From positions 1-22,215 of the IMG/VR virus record IMGVR_UViG_3300042924_001976: a DNA stretch of 22,215 bases; one strand, given 5' to 3'. The translations under genes and the position numbers were made by a program. The notes beneath the pieces were generated by a model. The model ran no database searches. It worked only from the letters and a program-made list of their open reading frames with translations, and was not told where the DNA came from. Positions 6,201 to 16,300 of this stretch are shown piece by piece; position 1 is the stretch's first letter, and every line of letters begins with the position of its first letter. Origin of the DNA: a virus.

Positions 6201-8592
6201 TTGAAAAACTTGTTGCTGTTATAGTAGTTTGGGAAGTATTACTTGATGCTGTAGCATACCTAGCCCACAAATACTCACCATTGGTAATAGCAGGAGCACT
6301 AGTACTCCAGCCATTAAGTGTACCACCACTAAGGGTGGAATTAGTAAAGTCATAAGTAAATGTTCCTGAAAAAGCACTAGGAGCAACAGATGAACTTGTA
6401 TTTTTAGCATAGAGTGCAACCGTGGCAGTATTGATACCAGCGGTACCTGTGTCGCCTTTACGGCTCAAACTATAGCTTATTCTTCTAGTAATAGTACTGG
6501 CCAGTGCTACTCCTGCTGCATCTCTTATTGTTAACGTAACATCAGTGTATGCAGTATCAGTACTCATAGCAGTGGGTGCTGGTACAGAGTAACTATTAAC
6601 ACCAGCAGTACCCGTAGCTACTGTAGCTCCTGTAGCTAACTGGGAAACACTAAAGGTGTTAGCTCCTGTAGTGTTATAGGTAAGCTGCACAGTGCCTAGA
6701 TAGGCTGTAACTGTACAGTCACCACCTGTAAATATAATACCACTATAACCACTCAGGGGGCTAGGAAATGTTACATTTTCATTACTCAATACGACCGTTG
6801 GAGAGTTGGTACCATCGTCCAACCTGGGAATTGTTATAGAGTCGGTAAGTGTTTGACCTGCTACTCCATTAATAGTTCCTGTAACAGTACAGACATATGT
6901 GTTAGTATTAACAGAACTGTAATCACTTGTTGGTACTACATAGCTCTCACTAGTGGCACCACTTATAACATTACCATTTTTTCGCCACACATAGCTGCTG
7001 CCGGTAAAGTTACTTGTACTAGTAGTTAGTGTTATACCACCACTAGGAGATATAACTCCTGCTTTGTCTTTAGCAAAAGTTACGGCTGCGTTGTCAATAC
7101 TAAATCTAGTGGCTGAGTTACCCTTAAATACAACTCTTGCTTGTTCTGTGTCTAGTATAGCTGTTGCATCAATGCGCGCTTGATTAAATGAAGGATTAGT
7201 ATCATCCATCAAATTTACTACATAGTACTCTGCGTCAGAGGCTGCGTTTGGCGTCTGGTCGTACTGTTGATACATATACCCAGGAGTACCAGCCGTAGCA
7301 CCTATATATGGAGTTATTCTTAACCAACCATATAGAGACTTAGTATCTCCAACATACTTATAACCACTTACTTTTATAGGTGATGTAGTACCGGGTATAG
7401 ATCTATTTGCAGAATCTTTATATACTACTGGAGTACTTATTTCTACGCCGTACCAACCAGCGGAAACTCCACCATTATTTCTACTAAAAGTCTGAGTTTT
7501 TACAACTGTAAAACTGTTGTTACTTAAACTTCTTCCAGTAATTGTAAAAGTAATGCTTCCAGTGGGTGCAGTCATTCCAGTAAGATTACTCAATCTGGCA
7601 AATGTACCCTGATCAGTAAAACTGCCTGCTGTTACACCTGATGTACCTGTTATAGAAATGGCCCAAGTACCAGTTGAATTACCTACTCCATTATACTCAA
7701 GCTGTGTGCTGCCATCATAAACATAAATATCTGTACCGCTACCTGTTAAAACAGGATTGGATCCGTCGCTATCTGCTGGTACTGCATGAGTGTCGTTTGT
7801 TAACTCTACACTTAAACCTGCAAAACCTGGTCTATTTTTAACAAACTTTTGAGTGGTATTAACCACAGACCTGGCTGTACCATTGGCATTACGCATAGTT
7901 ATTGGAAATGTAACCAATACCTCGTCCGCAGTAATAGCTGTAATATTAGCGTAGCTGTAGGATAACCCATCTCCCGAAGCGCTGCCAGTTCCCAAGGTAA
8001 GACTATTTGGACTTATTGTAGGTGTTCCTATGCTCCATGTATTGGCTCCCGTAGTACCATAGGTTAAAACTTTGCCGTTTCTGGTTACCTGCAGTTTAAT
8101 AGAAGTATTAGCAAGTGTGTTAGGAGTACCATCAACACTACACCCAATTATTACATTGGGCGAAGAGTTGGAGATAATAATACTGTCTGCTGTTTCATCG
8201 CTGTAAGTAATTACCTGAGTAGCAGTGCTAGTTAGTACATCTACATTTATACTATCTTTGCACGTTACTCTAAAACTTACCTGAGTAGCCACTGAACCTC
8301 TATATGTACTAAAGGCAGTACTGGTTATATTTAAAGAACTGTTGGTTCCTCCGCTTACTGCTGTCCAACTAGTAACACTTGGATCGTTATTTTTATATTC
8401 CCATAGATAAGTGGGATTAATAATATTGTAAGCTATCGCATCTAAAGTAATTGAAGCTGGCGCTATATTTCCAGTTGCTTCTAGTTTGATAAACTCAGTA
8501 CTTGCAGGAGTATTTATAACTACCTCTGAGACAGTAGTTCTAAAAATACTACTCTCCAACATTAACTGTCTTGTATGGATAGTTTGTGCCAT
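3247..8592 (-). CDS. Large modular central tail fibre / host-specificity protein
   Basis: 1781 residues. The ATG shares its A with the stop of the preceding gene (TAATG); AGAGG at 8603-8607. Ser/Thr/Gly/Asn-rich and beta-rich. In order: N-terminal segment with Ig-like features (about 35-135); two copies of a domain of about 115 residues (about 138-256 and 258-375) and a third at 598-714; Ig-like stretches (about 512-590 and 812-912); three copies of an 85-100-residue fibre module (about 720-800, 918-1005, 1015-1115) with lY..., ...W(s/a).t.P and a closing Ile/Thr strand. Then TTIDGANITTGTVNANRI (1121-1138), a motif typical of the C-terminal part of lambda gpJ-like central fibres; a fibronectin III-like domain (about 1303-1400); and Gly-rich GVxG repeats (about 1617-1650). 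The C-terminus carries LNADMVDGRHV (1696-1706) and IRINGADWYIPIW, common in phage fibres. It probably trimerises below the hub and contacts the host. The gpJ enzyme-like N-terminal hub domains are absent, so the 594-residue protein may supply the hub. Confidence 0.85.
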   Translation of the reverse strand: MAQTIHTRQLMLESSIFRTTVSEVVINTPASTEFIKLEATGNIAPASITLDAIAYNIINPTYLWEYKNNDPSVTSWTAVSGGTNSSLNITSTAFSTYRGSVATQVSFRVTCKDSINVDVLTSTATQVITYSDETADSIIISNSSPNVIIGCSVDGTPNTLANTSIKLQVTRNGKVLTYGTTGANTWSIGTPTISPNSLTLGTGSASGDGLSYSYANITAITADEVLVTFPITMRNANGTARSVVNTTQKFVKNRPGFAGLSVELTNDTHAVPADSDGSNPVLTGSGTDIYVYDGSTQLEYNGVGNSTGTWAISITGTSGVTAGSFTDQGTFARLSNLTGMTAPTGSITFTITGRSLSNNSFTVVKTQTFSRNNGGVSAGWYGVEISTPVVYKDSANRSIPGTTSPIKVSGYKYVGDTKSLYGWLRITPYIGATAGTPGYMYQQYDQTPNAASDAEYYVVNLMDDTNPSFNQARIDATAILDTEQARVVFKGNSATRFSIDNAAVTFAKDKAGVISPSGGITLTTSTSNFTGSSYVWRKNGNVISGATSESYVVPTSDYSSVNTNTYVCTVTGTINGVAGQTLTDSITIPRLDDGTNSPTVVLSNENVTFPSPLSGYSGIIFTGGDCTVTAYLGTVQLTYNTTGANTFSVSQLATGATVATGTAGVNSYSVPAPTAMSTDTAYTDVTLTIRDAAGVALASTITRRISYSLSRKGDTGTAGINTATVALYAKNTSSSVAPSAFSGTFTYDFTNSTLSGGTLNGWSTSAPAITNGEYLWARYATASSNTSQTTITATSFSTAAVIGIGGTNGNNGKTYELTITGGIRSFTYDQAGANPSPSATSYSVTLTEDGVAVTPSSYTWTTGGQLTSTGAGATFTPTVAGAFVANSNTFVQCTTVYAGVSVTRTIPIAINRTGSTGAKTVQISAYQWSSTGLPTLPTTSFDYTWSNGTKNPSSLNNNWSFTAIAPSANNQTLYEIVKLVTESNGEATQTTGITFSGAASNSIGFRQDGTIGTSVKNATTYIYYQTAQATSTGISDPTFTLSSSSPYNFSTGALTFLSANGWAQTPPTYQAGTSSNNYWYKLITISQSDTGTQVVTLGTTLLGTSFTNLVTFTSLSTPGSTTIDGANITTGTVNANRITTTNLSAINSNLGLVNIGASGSSLGYVKTLSRNYGDTSAGFFLGYDSTAYKFELSNSDRSKLFQFDSGGNAQIKGVDILGGQTAYNTGTGFFLGSSGSFSVGTGPNSLRFDGTTLTVPAVNITGTIPSTVTHSGDVTGTLNSSPVGTVVTNAGNGATAFTGTTAYRTNSAPTNNGVFGSITQANTADGNVVVTVNYTYTQGANIADSLILFYREGGGTVVAADPAFITNAVGGYITFTLKPNTTYTFGIQAVRRTESGLVGTAITTSSSITTNTANYTGNINNVAASTVQSGAADGASALSAVNNASTGLSAKLSRAANDTLISTITLQTAGTLLVGTANDGVYLSAANGLLAKKSGATTFQITTGGDATFSGTVSVGSTIPTITGTTISSGAGALITSTGNFAVGNTTNNIVWNNSSLTIRGNLSSSNSFGIVQTGAGSIFGSVMQISANSSATWGLNVGGDATIFAIVGSTTSNGGTGVRGTSNSTSTGYGVTGSSNGGVNSVGVYGFATPGTSGIGIDAYSNTYIAIRTQSAGTATALYVGGSMAITSTNLVTNLNADMVDGRHVGTGTNQIPINNDILNPGLIAGQLGWGTNKYAFVNAAVTGTATATYSGVKPGAATTNSWLQIRINGADWYIPIWPA

Positions 8593-10376
8593 TATACAAT
8601 AACCTCTACTTCAACTGTTCCAGACAACCAGTCTGGAGTTAGGGATATTACTTGACCGAATTTACTTATACCAAGATCAAATCTGGGATAAGTTAATTTT
8701 ATAGTACTACCCAGGTTAAGACCAAGCAATTTAGACTTACCAGTAAACCTGTACACCATTCTCACAGACTTGTAATAAGTCAATAATCTGCCCGCCTCGG
8801 TAGTGGCGTCGGTATCGCTAATAAACAGTGTTTCTTTTTGTAATGGGTCACTGTCTAGCTTATAGTTGGTTTTAACTGTACCATCAACTGCAGTAACAGT
8901 CAGCCACTCAGTAGATAAATTGTCTTTGTTATTATTAGGTATAGCAGTTAATAAATTTGCTTGTACTGTGTAATTTTTAGCAAAGGCCAACTTTACACCG
9001 GCCTGAGCAGTATACCTGTTGCTGATACTCAAACTGTTAAAAATAATATCGTCCGGTCCCACTTCTGTAAACACGGACTGTGAGGTGGTTCCAAATTTAT
9101 AAATTTGTAGCTTGCCAGTTCTAGACATTACTATTTGGCTACCAATACTACTGGCTAATTGCTGACAGGCTATTAACACATTTTCTTGGGTGTCCAAGTA
9201 CAGCCCAACTTCTTGGGTGTTGTTCGCAGTATTAAAACTGTTGAAATTGGTCCAGTCCACATCTGAGGCACCCAACCGTGTTGAGGTTTTTCCAAACTGT
9301 GTGACAATGGTGGCTATAATATTGGCTACAGTATTGACATAGGTTGTTTGAGCTGCACCAGTGGTTAGGTCAGTAGACTTTTTTACACCCTGTACGCTGG
9401 CAGTTATAACTCCAGCCGGTGGTGCTTTTAGTTTAAAGGTTCCTGTGTTTGTGGGATCAACCACTGGGGTTGAAGACACAACTCCTGAGGTAGCAATTGT
9501 ATCAACAATGGTTGCTGTACCAGTACCACTGCTGTTGCCTGTGGCTTTGAATGACACACCCACAGTGTTAGAACTTGCGCCAATAGCAGTCCAATTTGTG
9601 GTTCCTACAGTCAATATCTTATAACTTGCACCTTTTATTATACTGGGGGCACCAACGATTCCATAAATAGGTATACCATTGTCACGAATTTCTATGATTC
9701 TTTCACAAATGTCACCCTCACCAGTTAAACCGGTGAGTTGAGTGGCTGAGCCTGTGGTAACCATGTATTCCTGAGTTATAGGATCAATTAACAGTGGTGT
9801 AACGTTGAACACTTCTCCAAAGATAATCGGACGCATCTGGTCTTGATTTTTTTGACCAGCAGTACCCCAACTACTGGTGGCATAAACGCCCAGCTTGTTT
9901 TCACTGATGGGGGCGTTGAGTCTCTCCAACTTATCTCTCAACTTTAGGTTGAACGACCTTAAGTTTCTGCTATCTGCATCGTCGACTATACCATCAAATA
10001 TGGTTAAGAATTCTGTGGACAGGTTACTTAAAGTAGAAGTCCAGCCTGGATCCCCGTAGTATATCTTTATGCTCTTATTGCTCCAGATATAACGGGTACT
10101 GTCCAAGTAAGGATCCATTTCACCATTTAGGTTATGTACCTCAATATCACCAAAGGTCATACCCACAGAACCCCCGTCTTTTGACAGGGATTCTGTGAGA
10201 GTTAGTTTGTTGGCAATAATTGGAAGAAAGGTCGCAGCACCGTCTGTGGTAACGTATCCACCTGTTGATAGATACAGATTAATATCTTGACTAGCCACAA
10301 TGTCATAGACAGTTGCGACTACAAGAATTACTCTCATTGCAGATGGATTTTCTAACCAAGATTGGCTATACGGCAT
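8592..10376 (-). CDS. Tail tip / baseplate hub-like protein
   Basis: 594 residues. ATG at 10374-10376 with AAAAGGAG at 10381-10388, 21 bases after the tape measure stop; its own stop overlaps the next start. The first 160 residues (LTLTESLSKDGG, FGDIEVHNLNGEMDPYLDS, FLTIFDGIVDDADSRN, FNLKLRDKLERL) have the pattern of a hub or distal tail domain: beta strands, an F.G.V element, and a closing R-D strand. An insertion of about 40 residues (250-289: YKILTVGTTNWTAIGASSN, then GVSFKATG and GTGTATI) matches a small module that recurs in many unrelated phage tail proteins. The C-terminal half (about 345-594) is mixed alpha/beta and ends with strands (LGSTIKLTYPRFDLG, GTVEVEVIV) resembling hub rings. 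By position, right after the tape measure and before the central fibre, it should cap the tube and nucleate tail assembly. Equivalent to the distal tail/hub of other siphoviruses by inference only. Confidence 0.65.
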   Translation of the reverse strand: MPYSQSWLENPSAMRVILVVATVYDIVASQDINLYLSTGGYVTTDGAATFLPIIANKLTLTESLSKDGGSVGMTFGDIEVHNLNGEMDPYLDSTRYIWSNKSIKIYYGDPGWTSTLSNLSTEFLTIFDGIVDDADSRNLRSFNLKLRDKLERLNAPISENKLGVYATSSWGTAGQKNQDQMRPIIFGEVFNVTPLLIDPITQEYMVTTGSATQLTGLTGEGDICERIIEIRDNGIPIYGIVGAPSIIKGASYKILTVGTTNWTAIGASSNTVGVSFKATGNSSGTGTATIVDTIATSGVVSSTPVVDPTNTGTFKLKAPPAGVITASVQGVKKSTDLTTGAAQTTYVNTVANIIATIVTQFGKTSTRLGASDVDWTNFNSFNTANNTQEVGLYLDTQENVLIACQQLASSIGSQIVMSRTGKLQIYKFGTTSQSVFTEVGPDDIIFNSLSISNRYTAQAGVKLAFAKNYTVQANLLTAIPNNNKDNLSTEWLTVTAVDGTVKTNYKLDSDPLQKETLFISDTDATTEAGRLLTYYKSVRMVYRFTGKSKLLGLNLGSTIKLTYPRFDLGISKFGQVISLTPDWLSGTVEVEVIV

Positions 10377-10397
10377 TTTCTCTCCTTTTGTTTGTGG

Positions 10398-13300
10398 TTA
10401 GAGCTGCGCGGTAAGCGGAGCAGTGTTATTATTGAATATAGTAATAATTTGAGATGTTTTGGCAGCGATCCAATCATCTCGCGATACCTGAGTTGAAACT
10501 CTGTTTACGGCTCCCTCTACTGTTGCACTGCCTGTAAGAGTTGCTGATACAAGTGCGGCGGTTTGGGCAGCCACAACTGTATTTCCGTTATTTACAGCAG
10601 TTGTGGTAGCACCAACAGCAGTTGTGGTAGCACCAACAGCAGCGATTAGAGTAGTAGTGCTTGGAGCGTTTTCTCCCACTAGTGCTGTTTTGATACTGGG
10701 AATACCGTCTCTGCCCATCATGGCGTCCTTGAAGTCCTTGAACTCTCTTGCCATAGTTTCAAGGGCTTGCTTTACGTCACCAGTTTGAGCGGCGGTATTT
10801 TGAGCTATTCTATCAAAAGCAGTATTTCTGTTTGTTTGAGCAGTATTAAAGTCCTTTATTAGATCGGCTGTAGATCTGGAGCTATCGGCTATATCTTCTA
10901 GAGCTATGCCATTTTCTTTAAGGACGTCCAACTGATGAACTTGAATGTCTTCCCGAACTTCTTTTAGTTTGTCTGCGCTTTGGTCTAGTGCTTTACTAAC
11001 AGCTTGGAAGTCGCTAACATAAGCACCGCTGCTTGCATTAACCACTCTAGAAGCTTGTAAGTAGGCGTCTGCTACTTGAGGTAGCTTGCTGACTGCCTCC
11101 AACTGTGCTTTTGCTTGTGCTTCTGTTTCAGGATTTATGTTAATAGCAGTTAATAATTCTTCAAACTGTGTTTTGGCTAGGTTGTATTTATCTATTGGTA
11201 GTAGTGTAGACAGATCTCCGGCTAACAGAGTGTTCTTGTAGTTAGTTAGGTTATCTATGGCTTTAGTGAAATCATTGAAAACCGACTTCAGTAAATCTCT
11301 GCGTTTAATCAGCTTATCTTTTGCTGAAAGTTCGTCCTCTAGAGCGTATAGGTATCTTTGGTTTGAAACTAATATATCCTTTTGAACTCCTGAATATTTA
11401 TCAAACTCTTTTAGTTCTTTGGCTCGCTGTGCATCTCGTACTGCTGCAGTCATTGTTTCTGATCGCGTGATTTCAGCATATAGCTGTAATGCCCTAATTC
11501 GTGTGTCATTAATTTTAGCAACAAACTCATCTGTGGTTAGGGAAACTATTTTTTCGGCTTCTTTGTATACCATAGCAAAAGCTGGAGCTAGCTCCATAAG
11601 AGACGTATAAAGCTCTCTGCCTGCTGGAGTGGTAATGTCAAGTGCATTGACAATGTTTTTAAACTCGCCACGAGTTTTTATTAAGGCCAAGTCTGTTTTA
11701 CCGTGTTCAATGGCTAGGTCACCCAGTCGCTTAGTAACTGACTCCTGTATAGGAGTCAATCTCTCGGCTTCAGTTAAAAAGTTATCTGCATAAAACTTCT
11801 GGTTGTCTAGGAATTTGTCCAGTCCTCCGGCTAGAGTGGCTAGTGCTTCTGTAATTTCTATGCTTTTTTCTTTTAACTCTGCGTCTGTGGCTGCTCTGGT
11901 TACAGTTCTTGTACTACCATACCAAGTTCTGACAGTTTCCGTAATAGTGCCAAAACTTTCTTTTACAAGCTGATTAATGGTTTTTCCGCCCTGAGCTAGA
12001 AATGACTGAGAAATTTTTTCATTTGTATCTAAAACACGAACAACAGTCTCTGCCATTCCTTCGCCAAAATTACGGAACTTTTCTAAGCTTTTAAAAGCAA
12101 TAGTGGCCGCATCATCTAAAGCGCTAGAAATTACATTTCCTAACTCCTTTTGTAACTCTTCGCCTTGTAGACCTCTCAATGAAGCAAATTTTCCTGTTAG
12201 GTCAACTTGAGCCAGAGATGCAAATATGTCGTCTTGGGTTTTACCCAAATTGCCACCCAGTTCAACAAATAAGGCACCCGCATTACTAAATATTTTAGTA
12301 ATTTCTGCAGCAGCTTTTTGATCAACACTAGCCAAGTCTCTTTCAAGAGTTGCGTCTGTAGTCCTTGTGCTTCCACCAATACCTAAAAATCCGCTACTTT
12401 TCTTTGTGGTTCTAGTAGTTTCATACTGTTGAACAGATCCTGCTTTGCCTGATAGTACATCCAGGAATGAACCCGCAAACTTTATACCAGAGTCTATTAT
12501 TTCTTTAGTTGTCCTACTGCCAAATAGTCCTTGTATACCACTGCTGGTTGTACCCTCTTTGGTACCAAATCCAGTGCCCATGCGTAGGCCTAGTACACCG
12601 TATAAAGATTTTGCCGCTCCGCCTATAGAACGATCAATGCTCTCCAACAATTTAACAGTTCTGTTTTGATAGGTTAAACCTTCAACACTGGTATTACCTA
12701 TTAGATTTAAAGAATTTTTAATGCTGTCTGATTTTGCCTCTGAGTCTCCAAAAACTCCACCACCAGTTTCTACTTTCTTGCCATCTTTCCAAGTCATACC
12801 AGTTCCCTGGGTTTCTTGACGTTCTGAGGCTGTAGAACCTGCTACGGGTGCTGAGCTCTTTTTACCAAAAACACTTAAACCTATTGCTGCAACTATAGCT
12901 GCTGCGACTGGTGGTCCAAAGATACCAAGTTGTGCAGATATTTTAGCAAATATTTCTGTTACGTATAGTCCGGCTCTAGCAAAGAAACCTGCCCCAGTTG
13001 CGGCTGTTTGTGCTGTTTCACCTGCAACGCTTCCAGCAACCTTTGCTTTGTCTACGAATAGTGAAGTTGCTAACTCTTTAAAGTCCATTGCAATTCTGGC
13101 AATGTGTAGAGCTTTTTCTACACCGCTCAAAATTTTGTAAGCAGCTGTTTTCTCTTTGAATAAGGTTTTAGCGCTGCCCATTAATCTGGCATTATCTGAA
13201 ATCTCATCCTTTGCCTTCTTCCGCTCCAAATCACCCAAGTCTTTGGTTGCCTTTGTTCTTTTTTGTATTTGGTCGTATGTAAGGTCACCAGTACCCTCTT

Positions 13301-16300
13301 CAGCTTTTTTAATGTCAGCCAAGATACCTACATACTTGGCTTTATCAGTGTTATACTTTTCTTGGCCTGCAGATATATCTCCAAAAGTTTTTACAAGATT
13401 ACCTAAAACAGCACCTGTTTTACCAAATGCTTGGGCTAGAGTGTCTGCAATGCCTTCGAAAAGTCCTAGGATCTCTGCTTGCTTTTTGAGTTCTTCATTT
13501 TGTTTGGCTGTTTCTATAGCTTGTGATCTAGTCAATTGAATTGCAGTTACTCTTGAAGAATTAGCCCTATCTTGAGCTAAAGCTTGTGCGTCAAAAGCAC
13601 TTGCAAGATCCATCATTTGTTTAATAGTAGCTGAATTGTCTTCTCCACGCATCGCTTGTCGATTTGCTTTTGCGGCTAATTCACCTATTGCTGTGCTTCT
13701 TTGATTAGTTAAGTTTTGACGCTCTTTTTCAAATGATAATTCTTGTTTGGTTAATTCAATTTGTGCTCGGCTATTTGCTATAAATTCTTCACTAAATATT
13801 TTTTGCTGTTCAGCAATACTTAACCTGGTTTCTGCTAATCCAAGTTCTGATTCTTTTATAGACAGCGTAGCGTTTTTTCTAGTTTGCTCATTTTGTCTTT
13901 CAGAGTCTGCTATTTCTTTTAACTTTGACTGTTGTCTGTCATAAACGGACAATCTCTCTTTTGCAATATTGGTTTCTATCTGCGATCTTCTATTAAATTC
14001 TTCTCTGGTAGCCAGCTGCTCGGCTTGAAGCCTATTGGACTCGGCATTTTGATAAACCATTTCGGCATCTTGTGCACTACCTAAAGCTACCAATCCATTA
14101 CGAATAACTAACTGTTTATTGTAATCACTTTTTGCCTTTAGTTTTTTATCTTCAAACTCTAAAGATGCTTGTTCGATCTGTGCTATTCTTAGTTTTTCAA
14201 GTGTTTCAATTTCGGTTTCTTTATTAGAGGGTAGCTGAAGTTGTAAACTTTCTCTTGTAGCGCTATTTTCTCTAATTTTAGCATCTAATATATCTTTTTC
14301 TTTTTTATAGCGCGAGTCTTCTTCTGCTAAAGGCTTTTCTATTTTTTTGATCAATTCTTGTTGCTGAGCTATATCTTGTAAGGACTTTATGAAACCAGCA
14401 TTTGATTGAGCAGCATTTACTATTTCTTGAGCGTAACCACTAGCACCCTCTGCATTGCTTACTAAAGCCTTATTTAGATCTGCGAGTGCTGCTAGTGGAT
14501 TTATAGCAGCCCGTCTCAATAACTTTAACTTTTCTTCTGCATTTTGTACATCTTTATCTGTAGTAGCGACTCTTTGGCCTGCTGTTTCTGCTTCTCTTAA
14601 TGTTTTAGCGGAACCTAGTTGTTCTCTTGCAGACTTATTAGACTCTAAGGCATTGCTTAATGCGGTTTCGGCTGTTAGTAACGTTATTCTGTTTGCTAAT
14701 TCTTGCTGAATTCTTATTAATCTTGCCTGTCCGTCTAATTCTTTGATCTTTAAATCAAATTGACGTCCTGCTAGCTCAGGAATATTATCTATTCTTGAGT
14801 ACAGAGACTGAAGTAGCTGTGTTGAACCTTTGGCTAGTTCTGCCTGAATACGGCCGGCTATTAAACCTACAGACTCAGACAGTCCTGTATTAATACTATT
14901 TCTAATCTTTAGCGCGGCACCTTCTGCTGTAGACTCTGCCTGAGCTCTGGCATTTCTAGCTCTATCTATTTCAGATTTCAGTCGTGCAATTTCTTTGTTT
15001 ACAATTTCTTTTTCTACGCCCGGTCTATCTCTGGCTGTTGTACTATCAATACTTCCTGCGGCTGCAAATAAATCTTTTTCTGCCAGCTTTTGTAAATCTT
15101 TTAGCTTCTGTTCTAGATTTTGTGCGTCTTGTTCACTTTGTACCATTAATTTTTGAGCCTTATTTAACTCAATATTTAATTTGGCTACTTCTATTGAACT
15201 AGAGCCAAATATAGGTGACTTGTTTAGTTCGTCGGAAGCCTTGATCAAGTTTGATATAGACTCACTGATAGGGCCACTTAAATTTTTATCAAGAGCAGTT
15301 AAAGCTGCTATACTGGTATTGGCCCATTTAACTGTGCTATCACTTACTTCAAATTCTTTGGATACCTGTCTAAAAGCTTCCTTTGAAGCTTCAAAAGCAG
15401 AAACAAACTCTCTGGCTCTGCTGGCGGCTATACCAGCATCATTGGAAGCTCCTTTAATAGCTCTTCGGATTTCTTCTACTATACCAGAAGTAGGGGCTAG
15501 TCCTTTTAAGGCTTTTTCTACCTGTTTAAAGTTTGTTACATCTTCTATATTTAACAAACCACCAAGTTTACTCTTTAATTCGTCAGCAATCTTTTTATTA
15601 TCTATGCCCTCAACAGCTGCAACTATACCTTGGCCAAAACTTTCTGAAAAACTAGATTGAACGTCTAAATTAAAAATTCCTTTTATAGTATTCTTGAACT
15701 TGTCCCATCCAGAGTCCTGTAGTGCTCTCAATGCTTTTTGAGCATTTTTTGCTAACTCGTCCATGCTGCTAGAAAACTCTAACAAGGCATTGGACTGTGC
15801 TTCCATGCTCTGTACACTAAAAGGATTTGTTTGACGTATTGTATCAAATGTATTTGTTAGGTTTTTTGTAGAACCCTCGACACGACCAACACTACCACTA
15901 AAAGCATCAATTTCTTTTGAAGCTTTTGAAAATATGCCATCTATTAAGGACACAGATGCGGCTACTAGGCCTATTACCATGAAGAAACCATTCAAGGCAT
16001 TCATGGCGGTACTTATCATACCACCAAATGCTGCTATTGCTCCACGAGCAGTTAACATTGCCGCACTAAAGCCTGTGATATTATTACGTGCTATTTCTTC
16101 TCTTAGTAAGGCAAAAGATCCCCTTAGTCCTATAAGACTACCATTGTATGCTGCATTACTTATAATTGAAGATCTAATAGCTGCGTCTTGTGCTCTCTGT
16201 CCTGCTCTTACAGACAGGCCATAAGTACCCCAACTTTGTGCATCTCTTTCTACTTGTTCAGTAAGTCTCTGTCTAGTAGCTATTAGATCTGTTTCTGCTG

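Noticed and set aside
6219-6419. Minus-strand 66-codon frame inside the fibre gene, and similar ones at 12197-12379 and 19210-19404
   Set aside because: They overlap larger genes in another frame, show Leu/Val/Gln-rich out-of-frame composition and lack ribosome sites.
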